Part shown: positions 54,766 through 60,735 of the stretch, one piece after another
Layout: each line of letters starts with the position of its first letter
Position numbering within the stretch: position 1 is the first letter of the stretch
Source: Candidatus Corynebacterium faecigallinarum
GTDB lineage: Bacteria; Actinomycetota; Actinomycetes; Mycobacteriales; Mycobacteriaceae
Length of the DNA: 64,000 nt
Assembly: GCA_019120175.1 (NCBI GenBank)
Contig: DWVP01000024.1
Coordinates: forward strand, 186,001 to 250,000
Direction of reading: 5' to 3'
The notes under the pieces: generated by a model
Seen by the model: only the letters and a program-made list of their open reading frames with translations
What the model was told of the DNA's origin: nothing
The model's database searches: none
Position numbers and translations under genes: made by a program

Positions 54766-54815
54766 AAAGCCCCCGACGTTGATACCCTGTAGGGGTATTA
54801 CCCGGGGGCTTTTCT
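54766..54815 (+). terminator. Rho-independent terminator of the mscR operon, enclosing the CsoR operator
   Basis: AAAGCCCCCG (54766-54775) pairs perfectly with CGGGGGCTTT (54803-54812) and is followed by TCT. Its 27-base loop contains the palindrome at 54782-54798, which can form an inner stem. The stop of the upstream gene is 45 bases away, and csoR begins 23 bases after it. Confidence 0.75.
54782..54798. promoter_or_regulatory. CsoR-type copper operator upstream of csoR
   Basis: ATACCCTGTAGGGGTAT has the TACCC/GGGTA dyad typical of CsoR/RcnR-family operators. It lies 37 bases before the csoR ATG, inside the terminator loop. It would allow autoregulation: apo-CsoR binds and represses, copper releases it. 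Confidence 0.75.
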
Positions 54816-54834
54816 CACGCGGACAGGAGACATC

Positions 54835-55269
54835 ATGAGCGAGGGTACCGAGGGCACCGTGAATGACGGCGCCGTGAACGGCAACCTGCTGGCGCACCAG
54901 GACGCGGGTGCGTCCTGCGGATGCGGCTGCGGGGATTCGGCAGCCGGGGAGGGCAACGACGGCCACGAGGGCCACGGTGCGGACGCCGGGTCGCACGGCT
55001 ACACTCCGGACAAGAAGCGTTACCTCGCCCGCCTCAAGCGCATCGAGGGGCAGGTCCGCGGCCTGCACCGCATGGTCGACGAGGACACCTACTGTATCGA
55101 CGTGTTGACCCAGGTCACCGCCGTGCAGTCGGCGCTGAAGAGTGTGGCGCTGGCCCTGTTGGACGACCACATGCAGCACTGCGTCCTGCATGCCGCCCAG
55201 CAGGGAGAGGAAGAGGCGATGGAGAAGCTCGACGAGGTCTCCGCCGCCGTCGCGCGTCTGGTGCGGTAG
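54835..55269 (+). CDS. csoR: CsoR-family copper-sensing repressor with metal-binding N-terminal extension (144 aa)
   Basis: A DUF156 helical repressor that releases DNA on Cu(I). The core begins DKKRYLARLKRIEGQVRGLHRMV, and Cu ligands fit the C-H-C set: Cys87 (TYCIDVLTQV), His112 and Cys116 (DDHMQHCVLH), spaced 25 and 4 as in mycobacterial CsoR. Residues 1-57 are an added Gly/Asp-rich tail with C-G-C-G-C (28-32) and His at 21, 44, 47 and 54, unusual and possibly metal-binding. GACAGGAG precedes the ATG. No copper ATPase or chaperone gene follows, so its targets other than itself lie outside the window. Confidence 0.9.
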   Translation: MSEGTEGTVNDGAVNGNLLAHQDAGASCGCGCGDSAAGEGNDGHEGHGADAGSHGYTPDKKRYLARLKRIEGQVRGLHRMVDEDTYCIDVLTQVTAVQSALKSVALALLDDHMQHCVLHAAQQGEEEAMEKLDEVSAAVARLVR

Positions 55270-55272
55270 GAC

Positions 55273-55674
55273 TCACAGTGGTGCTCTGCGAAGGGCAGTC
55301 GGGGACACCCGCCGCCGGAAGGTCAGCGCGATCCCGCCAGCGACCAGTCCCCACCCGGCATTGATCAGCAGCATCGGGATTATCGCGACCGGGTTCGCCG
55401 GCGGGCCGGAGAACTCGCCATCGAGGATAGGGGAGAGGACCCCGCTGAGACCGGTCGAGAGCACTGCGTAGACCACACCGGCAATCATCAGGGTGAGGAC
55501 CGGAGATGGTGTTCGGGCGGAGTCCACGGCGACGACCCACACCACGGTGATGCCGAGCGTGAGTAGAACGGGGACGGCCGCCGAGAGTTCGTAGCCAGCC
55601 TGGGTTGCGATGATTCGCACCACCGGTCGGATCAGCGCGATCACGCCGAGGGCACAGGCCAGCAACCAGCTCAC
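55273..55674 (-). CDS. Small integral membrane protein, related to the sensor domain at 55915 (133 aa)
   Basis: Four hydrophobic segments: LLACALGVIALIRPV, VPVLLTLGITVVWVVAV, VLTLMIAGVVYAVLSTG and MLLINAGWGLVAGGIAL. The order of polar loops (WVVAVDSARTPSPVLT; LDGEFSGPPANPV) parallels that in the product of 55915-56457 (WIIATLVARAQRPFVT; LGGNPPALGG), so the two look like paralogues. The GTG at 55674 is the start, and the gene is divergent from its relative with a 240-base gap. It overlaps nothing and ends 3 bases from csoR. Function unknown; possibly a stand-alone version of a sensor input domain. Confidence 0.65.
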   Translation of the reverse strand: MSWLLACALGVIALIRPVVRIIATQAGYELSAAVPVLLTLGITVVWVVAVDSARTPSPVLTLMIAGVVYAVLSTGLSGVLSPILDGEFSGPPANPVAIIPMLLINAGWGLVAGGIALTFRRRVSPTALRRAPL

Positions 55675-55914
55675 TGTGGTTGGCGAGGGGCCGAGGTGGA
55701 GGAGGGGGGGAAGGTGAAGTGCTCGGTGAAGGAGTCATAGCCATGACGCTATTGCGGCCCGAACAGCAGCACATCGGCCTACGGTCTCGACATCCCCATG
55801 CCATTGGTCGCCAATGGACGGCGTCGGACTGCAACGGACTACGTCGAGAAGCGACACCGGGAGACGCGCGTAGACGGATGTGCACCCTGCGGCCCGGCCG
55901 TAGCGTCAGTGAGC

Positions 55915-56457
55915 ATGTACAGCAACACCGACACCGAGGTGGACCAGAGCCCACGCCTCGGGTTCTCCGTCCCCGTCCTCGTCCTTCTCGCCGCCCTCGG
56001 CGCACCTCGAGTGGTCTTGCACGATCTCGACATCATCCACGAGGGGACGTTCACCAACTCTTTGTTCGTCTTCGTCCCGCCGCTGATCTGGATCATCGCA
56101 ACCCTCGTTGCCCGGGCGCAACGTCCATTCGTCACCAGTCTGGCGATCGGGGCGATCTACGGGGTCTTCCTGCTGCTGGGCCACCAGATCTTCTGGGATT
56201 CGGCCTTGGGCGGCAACCCGCCAGCACTCGGCGGGAACCTCAGCGACCTGGATCCAGCGGTGGAGACGGTGATCCTCCGGGTGCTCTCCGGACTGTCGAG
56301 TCTGCTGACCGGAGTGATTGTCGGCGTGGCCACCGGGGCTGTCGCCGTCGCAATCTCCCGAGCTCGCCAGGCGTTAGGCCCGGCGGCGTCACCTCGCTCA
56401 ACAGCGACACATCACCCAGCTAGCCGAGCAGGTGGAACGCGAGCACATCTCCCGTGA
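55915..56457 (+). CDS. Membrane input domain of a two-component sensor, probably severed from its kinase by a frameshift (180 aa)
   Basis: From the ATG at 55915 (or GTG two codons earlier) the frame encodes four membrane helices: VPVLVLLAALGAPRVV, LFVFVPPLIWIIATLV, LAIGAIYGVFLLLGHQ and LSSLLTGVIVGVATGAVAVAI, then RARQAL. After GTTAGGCCC (56374-56382) the frame becomes unlike a protein and ends at 56455-56457. In the neighbouring frame the next codons read ARRRHLAQQRHITQLAEQVERE, a typical linker into a HisKA_3 kinase. Removing one base here would join it to the kinase at 56432-57061. It is thus likely the 5' half of one frameshifted gene. Confidence 0.6.
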   Translation: MYSNTDTEVDQSPRLGFSVPVLVLLAALGAPRVVLHDLDIIHEGTFTNSLFVFVPPLIWIIATLVARAQRPFVTSLAIGAIYGVFLLLGHQIFWDSALGGNPPALGGNLSDLDPAVETVILRVLSGLSSLLTGVIVGVATGAVAVAISRARQALGPAASPRSTATHHPASRAGGTRAHLP

Positions 56458-57061
56458 ACTCCACGACTCCGTCGGGCATGGCCTGTCGGTGGTCTCCCTG
56501 CACGCCGCCGTCGCCCGTGAGGAGATCACCGACGACCACCCGGCGGCCGCACCGCTGGACCAGATCAGATCGCAGGCCTCGAGCACCCTGAACCAACTAC
56601 GCACCATGCTCCGCCTGCTGCGGGAACGCGACACCGACGGTGAGCGCAGCGTCCTGTCCCTCGACGACATCGGGGTGCTCACCGCCGACGTAGAGGCCGC
56701 CGGCATCGCCGTGGACGTCGACATCAGCACGCGCTCCGCCGACCTCACCCCGGCGGTAAACGCCGCGTCCTACCGGATCGTCCAGGAGTCGCTGACCAAT
56801 GTGCTGCGCCACTCCCACGCCACCCGGGTGCGGGTCTCGGCGCACATTCAGGACGCCACGCTGGTGGTCACGGTGGCTGACAACGGTGGTGGCGGTGACA
56901 CCGGTGACCGTAGCGGGGGTGGCTCGCTCGGCCACGGGGTCACCGGCATGGCCGAACGGGTGCGGGTCCTCGGCGGGACGTTCACCACCTATTCCACCGG
57001 CACCACCAGCCCTGCCGGATTCACCGTCACCGCGAGGAATCCGGCGAGGTTGGAACCATGA
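56432..57061 (+). CDS. NarL-type sensor histidine kinase, catalytic part (209 aa)
   Basis: HisKA_3/HATPase kinase that phosphorylates the adjacent LuxR-type regulator. The phosphorylated His is in SRELHDSVGHGLSVVSLH (His11 from this start). RIVQESLTNVLRHSHATRV is the N-box, VADNGGGG the G1 box, and GHGVTGMAERV the G2 box. Standing alone it lacks any membrane or input domain, and the codons just upstream continue the dimerisation helix in frame before hitting a TAG. The membrane segments sit in another frame at 55915-56457, so a frameshift at about 56376-56381 is likely. It overlaps the regulator gene by 4 bases (ATGA). Confidence 0.75.
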   Translation: MEREHISRELHDSVGHGLSVVSLHAAVAREEITDDHPAAAPLDQIRSQASSTLNQLRTMLRLLRERDTDGERSVLSLDDIGVLTADVEAAGIAVDVDISTRSADLTPAVNAASYRIVQESLTNVLRHSHATRVRVSAHIQDATLVVTVADNGGGGDTGDRSGGGSLGHGVTGMAERVRVLGGTFTTYSTGTTSPAGFTVTARNPARLEP

Positions 57062-57720
57062 TCCGTATCGTGCTCGTCGACGACCAGGAACTCGTCCGCG
57101 CCGGACTACGCCAACTCGCCCAACGCGACGGTGACATCGAGGTCGTGGCCGAAGCCGCCGATGGGGAAGTGGGCGTCAGCCTGGTCCGGCAGTATCGGCC
57201 TGATGTGGTGCTCATGGACATCCGCATGCCACGGATGGACGGCATCGCCGCCACGGAACGCATCGTCGCAGACCCGGACCTTGCCGAGGTACGGGTACTG
57301 GTGTTGACCACCTTCGACGAGGACCGTGACGTCCTCGCCGCGATCCACGCCGGGGCGTCCGGCTACCTGCTGAAGGACATCTCGCCGGTGGACCTGCGCA
57401 CGTCGATCCGTTCCGTCGACGCCGGGGACGGGTCGCTCTCGCCGTCGATCACCCCGACGATCCTCGCCAGGCTCGGGGAGTTCGGTGTCTCAGCGACGCG
57501 TCCCGAACTGCTGGACGGGCTGACCGGCCGGGAACGGGAGGTGCTGGAACGGGTGGGGCACGGTGAGACCAACGCCGAGATCGGCGCGCACCTGCACATC
57601 AGCCCGGCGACCGCGAGGACCTACGTCAGCAGGCTACTGTCGAAACTCCACGCCCGGGATCGCTCGCAACTTGTCGTCCTGGCCTACGAATCCGGACTCG
57701 TCACCCCTGGGGGACGGTGA
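57058..57720 (+). CDS. NarL/FixJ-type response regulator (220 aa)
   Basis: Two-domain regulator. Receiver: IRIVLVDDQELVRAG with acidic pair, phosphoacceptor Asp in VVLMDIRMPRMDG (near 54), Thr in VLTTFDEDRD, Lys in GYLLKDISP. Output: LuxR helix-turn-helix LTGREREVLERVGHGETNAEIGAHLHISPATARTYVSRLLSKLHARDR. Complete and well conserved. It is translated with the kinase upstream (ATGA overlap). Its end overlaps the convergent symporter gene by 20 bases. Regulon unknown; no binding sites recognised. Confidence 0.92.
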   Translation: MIRIVLVDDQELVRAGLRQLAQRDGDIEVVAEAADGEVGVSLVRQYRPDVVLMDIRMPRMDGIAATERIVADPDLAEVRVLVLTTFDEDRDVLAAIHAGASGYLLKDISPVDLRTSIRSVDAGDGSLSPSITPTILARLGEFGVSATRPELLDGLTGREREVLERVGHGETNAEIGAHLHISPATARTYVSRLLSKLHARDRSQLVVLAYESGLVTPGGR

Positions 57721-58627
57721 CGTCGGAATCCTCCGCACTGGCGGTGGTCGGGGCGTCCGACTTCTTCAACGTCCGACGGCGCCACACCAGCAGGGCGACA
57801 CCGAAGATGTACATGGTCATGCTGAACAGCATGGCCGGCGCAGCGATCTCGGTCGAGCCGATGACCGACAGGGCGATCACCATCGACATCGTCGAGTTGC
57901 GTAGACCGTACTCGACGGCCAGAGCGACCTTGTCCTCCGCCGGACGCTTCAGCATTGCACCGACCGCCCAGCCGGTGGCCATCACCAGGGCGTTGAAGAT
58001 GAGGACAGTGAGGCCAACCTCGCCGATCAGCGGGCCCAGCTCATCGCCGAGATCGATGACCAGGAAAGTGAACACGCCGACCAGGACGACCACGCCGACG
58101 ACCGCGATGATCTTCTCCAGCTTCGCGGCGATGCGCTCCGATTTCGCCCGGATGAACATACCGATGATCACCGGCACGCCGACAACACCGACGACCAGTC
58201 CGATCGCCTCGCCCGGGGGGACGGTGACCGTTCCGACATCACCGGTAACGTCCTCGAACAGGCGCACGGTGATCCATACCCACAGCGGCAGGGTGGCCAT
58301 CATCAGGATCGAGGTGATCACGGTCAGCACGATGGACAGCGGGACATTGCCCTTGGCCAGATGCGCGAACAGGTTCGTGGTGACACCGCCAGGGGCGGCG
58401 GCGAGCAGCATCAAGCCGACAGCCAACACAGGGGAGAGATTGAGAATGAACGCCAGCGCCAGGGCAATGAGCGGGACGACCACCACCTGACCGATCAGCC
58501 CCCAGGTGACGGTGGATGTGGAATTCACGCTGCGCCTGAACTGGGTGGGGGTGAGGGTGAGGCCGATGCCCACCATGATCACGGCGAGGCCGATAGGCAA
58601 CAGTTGTGCGCCGATTCCATCCTGCAT
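57701..58627 (-). CDS. Bile acid:sodium symporter (BASS) family transporter (308 aa)
   Basis: Ten-helix secondary transporter of the BASS/SBF type, usually sodium-coupled uptake of organic anions. LAVIMVGIGLTLTPTQFR at the start, LMLLAAAPGGVTTNLFAHLAKGN (sodium-site region), LPLWVWITV in the crossover area, and VEYGLRNSTMSMVIAL near the end are typical. A short acidic tail ends the protein. The ATG at 58627 is taken; upstream 140 bases hold its promoter. Substrate cannot be assigned (pantothenate, pyruvate and bile acids are known in the family). Confidence 0.88.
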   Translation of the reverse strand: MQDGIGAQLLPIGLAVIMVGIGLTLTPTQFRRSVNSTSTVTWGLIGQVVVVPLIALALAFILNLSPVLAVGLMLLAAAPGGVTTNLFAHLAKGNVPLSIVLTVITSILMMATLPLWVWITVRLFEDVTGDVGTVTVPPGEAIGLVVGVVGVPVIIGMFIRAKSERIAAKLEKIIAVVGVVVLVGVFTFLVIDLGDELGPLIGEVGLTVLIFNALVMATGWAVGAMLKRPAEDKVALAVEYGLRNSTMSMVIALSVIGSTEIAAPAMLFSMTMYIFGVALLVWRRRTLKKSDAPTTASAEDSDVTVPQG

Positions 58628-58770
58628 GTCTGACTCCCTGGGTTGGTGAACGGCGTTAGGTCGCCGATGGCAGGAAGTTTAGGGAGAGAAAAGGTCCCAT
58701 AAGTGTGATCTGCAAAACAAAGACTGAGGCAGTGTGAGGTAGGTCGTAGGCGGCGTGTGCCGGGTGCAGA

Positions 58771-58807
58771 CAGAGGGCATATCATCTGTGTGACGATATG
58801 CCCTCTG
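58771..58807 (-). terminator. Hairpin terminator downstream of the CAU tRNA
   Basis: A perfect 13-base-pair stem (58771-58783 with 58795-58807) with an 11-base loop lies 19 bases beyond the 3' end of the minus-strand tRNA. It lacks a strong T-run, so it may be a processing/termination structure. Confidence 0.6.
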
Positions 58808-58825
58808 GCCTGCTGGTACTCACTG

Positions 58826-58899
58826 TGGGGCCAGCGGGGCTTGAACCCGCGACCAGCGGATTATGAGTCCGCGGCTCTAACCAACTGAGCTATAGCCCC
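58826..58899 (-). tRNA. tRNA with CAU anticodon (tRNA-Ile2 or elongator tRNA-Met)
   Basis: Cloverleaf on the minus strand: acceptor GGGGCTA with TGGCCCC, D-arm AGCTCAGTTGGTTAGAGC, anticodon arm GCGGA-CTCATAA-TCCGC giving CAU, T-arm GCGGGTTCAAGCCCCGC. CCA is not encoded. The body resembles isoleucine tRNAs (GGGGCTATAGC start), so the CAU may be lysidine-modified for AUA. Elongator Met cannot be excluded without identity-element comparison. Confidence 0.85.
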
Positions 58900-59119
58900 G
58901 TGCGCTTATTTAAGCACAGGCCTGTGGCACAACTGTCGGGTGGGTGGTTGGGGCGAGGGGAGCGACGGTGAATCATGTCGGTGTAGTTCCGGTTGTCGCT
59001 CTTGCGGTGTTCTGGTGTCCATTTCCGTGTTCTTACCTGCAGATTTGATAGAACTCCGGTGTCTGGGTAGAGTATGTCCTCGTTGCCAGGGAGAGCTTCT
59101 TCCGGGACAGCAGAGACAT

Positions 59120-59191
59120 TCCCTCATAGCTCAACGGCAGAGCATCCGACTGTTAATCGGAAGGTTACTGGTTCGAATCCAGTTGGGGGAG
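59120..59191 (+). tRNA. tRNA-Asn (GTT)
   Basis: Acceptor TCCCTCA with TGGGGGA, D-arm AGCTCAACGGCAGAGC, anticodon arm CCGA-CTGTTAA-TCGG (anticodon GUU), T-arm CTGGTTCGAATCCAG. Discriminator G; CCA not encoded. A strong terminator follows 10 bases later. Confidence 0.92.
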
Positions 59192-59200
59192 CAACACCAT

Positions 59201-59245
59201 CCCCGGTGCGGAGACCTACGAAGGTCACCGCACCGGGGTCTTTCG
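59201..59245 (+). terminator. Rho-independent terminator of tRNA-Asn
   Basis: CCCCGGTGCGG (59201-59211) pairs with CCGCACCGGGG (59228-59238), with a further 5-pair inner stem (GACCT/AGGTC) on an ACGA loop, then TCTTTCGTT. Very stable. Confidence 0.88.
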
Positions 59246-59283
59246 TTGTGTGTTCCCCGTGTGGCCTCGTGTGCTCGCTGCGT

Positions 59284-59343
59284 TCTCACTCCCGCTCTCG
59301 GGTGGGCAGGAGGGGGTCGGACCACCCGGGAGTGGGAGTGAGA
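59284..59343. repeat. Long imperfect inverted repeat near the serine hydrolase 3' end
   Basis: Arms of about 21 bases (59285-59305 with 59322-59342) pair with two mismatches around a 16-base G-rich loop. It lies 23 bases from the hydrolase stop; no T-run on either strand. Possibly a factor-dependent terminator or mRNA stabiliser. Confidence 0.6.
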
Positions 59344-59365
59344 GCGAGGAGGGGGCGCGTCGGCG

Positions 59366-60232
59366 TCAGAAGGCCGACCACAGGCGGTCGTTGAAGCCGT
59401 CCCAACGCTGCTTCGCCCAGTCCCCGAAGGGACGGTTGGCCAGGACGACAGCCGCGCGTCCGGTAGGCCGGTGGAACCACAGGAAGGTACCGGCCTGGCC
59501 GAAGTGGCCGGCGACCTCGGCGGGCATGCTGTCCGGCAGCCAGTGCGGCGACTTCTCCCCGTGCAACTCCATGCCCAGGCCCCAGGGGCAGGGACGCTGC
59601 GACCCGTAGCCGGGGACCACACCGTCGAGTTCGGGGAACTGCGGGGTCAGCGCCTCGTCCCACAGCTCCTCGGAGATCAGCGTGGGGGAGAGAAACTCTG
59701 CGGCCAGCACCGCCAGGTCGCCCAGCCGGGCACCGAACCCGTGACCTGCCGAACCGGACAGGTGGACGTCGATGCCCAACGGCTCGCAGAGCCCTTCGCG
59801 GACGTAGGTGAAGAACGGGATGCCGGTCGAGGACACCAGGTCGGCGAGGATGTCGAAACCGGCAGAGGAGTAGATCCGGCGACTGCGGGCCGGTTTCTCC
59901 TGCGCCCGGGAGTGCATGCCGACCCCGGAGGCGTGGCTGAGCAGTTCACGCACCGTTACGTCCTGCGGTGCGTCCACCGTTGTGCCGTACTCTGCGGCGA
60001 TGTCGTCCACGGTGTCATCAAGGTCGAAGGCACCTTCCTCCACGGCGATGAGCACGCTGTAGCAGGTGATGAGTTTGCTGACGCTGGCCAGGGCGAACAG
60101 CCGGTCAGCGTCGCCGTGCAACACGGGCCCGTCTACGTCGGTCGTGACGACCGCGGCGCCTACGGTGCCTACCGGCCACTCGTCGACCTCGGCGAGGACT
60201 CCAGTGATTCCGTCGGCGGACATGGCGCTCAC
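59366..60232 (-). CDS. Serine hydrolase, class C beta-lactamase/penicillin-binding-protein fold (288 aa)
   Basis: A beta-lactamase-related esterase/peptidase with no signal peptide. The nucleophile motif SxxK is in ALASVSKLITCY (near 50). The second motif Tyr lies in RRIYSSAGFDILADLV (YSS rather than YxN, as in family esterases), with VRELLSHASGVGMHSR between. GHFGQAGTFLWF replaces the KTG-type third motif. The GTG at 60232 overlaps the upstream acyl carrier protein stop (GTGA); an ATG three codons in is possible. Pairing with a carrier protein hints at acting on a carrier-linked or lipid substrate, but this is inference. Confidence 0.85.
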   Translation of the reverse strand: MSAMSADGITGVLAEVDEWPVGTVGAAVVTTDVDGPVLHGDADRLFALASVSKLITCYSVLIAVEEGAFDLDDTVDDIAAEYGTTVDAPQDVTVRELLSHASGVGMHSRAQEKPARSRRIYSSAGFDILADLVSSTGIPFFTYVREGLCEPLGIDVHLSGSAGHGFGARLGDLAVLAAEFLSPTLISEELWDEALTPQFPELDGVVPGYGSQRPCPWGLGMELHGEKSPHWLPDSMPAEVAGHFGQAGTFLWFHRPTGRAAVVLANRPFGDWAKQRWDGFNDRLWSAF

Positions 60233-60585
60233 TCGCCGGTGCTGGTGCGCGCCTCGATGAACCGCACGATGTCCTTGACGGTACGTGCAGCGTCGATGTC
60301 CTCTTCCTCGATACGTACGTGGAAGGCGTCCTCGATGCGGATGGCGACGTCGATGCGCGACACCGAGTCGATGTGGAGGTCGTCGGTGATGTTGCTGTCG
60401 AGTTCGATCTCCTCGACGTCCACCCCGGTGGCCTCCTCGATGATCACCGCGATCCGGGTCGCGGTGTCCATCGCGGTGTTGCGGGCGTCCCGGGCGCTCC
60501 GGCCGGGCGCTGCCGCGGAGTCGGCGTCGTCAGAGCCAGTGAGTTTTCCGGCCAGCTTCTGCTGTGCCTCGGGGGAGATCTCCAA
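60229..60585 (-). CDS. Acyl carrier protein (118 aa)
   Basis: Carries acyl chains on a phosphopantetheine arm. The carrier domain is residues 40-115: TRIAVIIEEATGVDVEEIELDSNITDDLHIDSVSRIDV, with the attachment Ser in IDSVS (the common form is DSL). It ends EEDIDAARTVKDIVRFIEA. An unusual 38-residue N-terminal extension precedes it. The start is probably the TTG at 60585; no ATG is better placed. In corynebacteria one such gene lies beside aceE; its partner synthase is not in the window. GTGA-coupled to the serine hydrolase. Confidence 0.88.
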   Translation of the reverse strand: MEISPEAQQKLAGKLTGSDDADSAAAPGRSARDARNTAMDTATRIAVIIEEATGVDVEEIELDSNITDDLHIDSVSRIDVAIRIEDAFHVRIEEEDIDAARTVKDIVRFIEARTSTGE

Positions 60586-60668
60586 CGCTTCTACGGCCTT
60601 TCGCGTCTACCGCCGACACCTGTGGGGTGTCGGTGAGTGGGGGCGGGTTCTCCGACCCACTCTAGCAG

Positions 60669-60735
60669 CGCAGGACTCGCAGGCAGGGTTCGCAGGTAGG
60701 GCCCGCAGGTAGGGCCCGCAAGCCCTACCCGCGAC
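60669..60735. repeat. Tandem CGCAGG(T/C)AGGG(C/T) repeats between acp and aceE
   Basis: Three to four degenerate copies of a 13-14 base unit: CGCAGGCAGGGTT, then CGCAGGTAGGGCC twice, then a diverged copy. The last copy forms an inverted repeat with AGCCCTACC, 5 bases before the aceE stop. It is in the 3' leader of aceE and may affect mRNA end structure. Confidence 0.65.
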
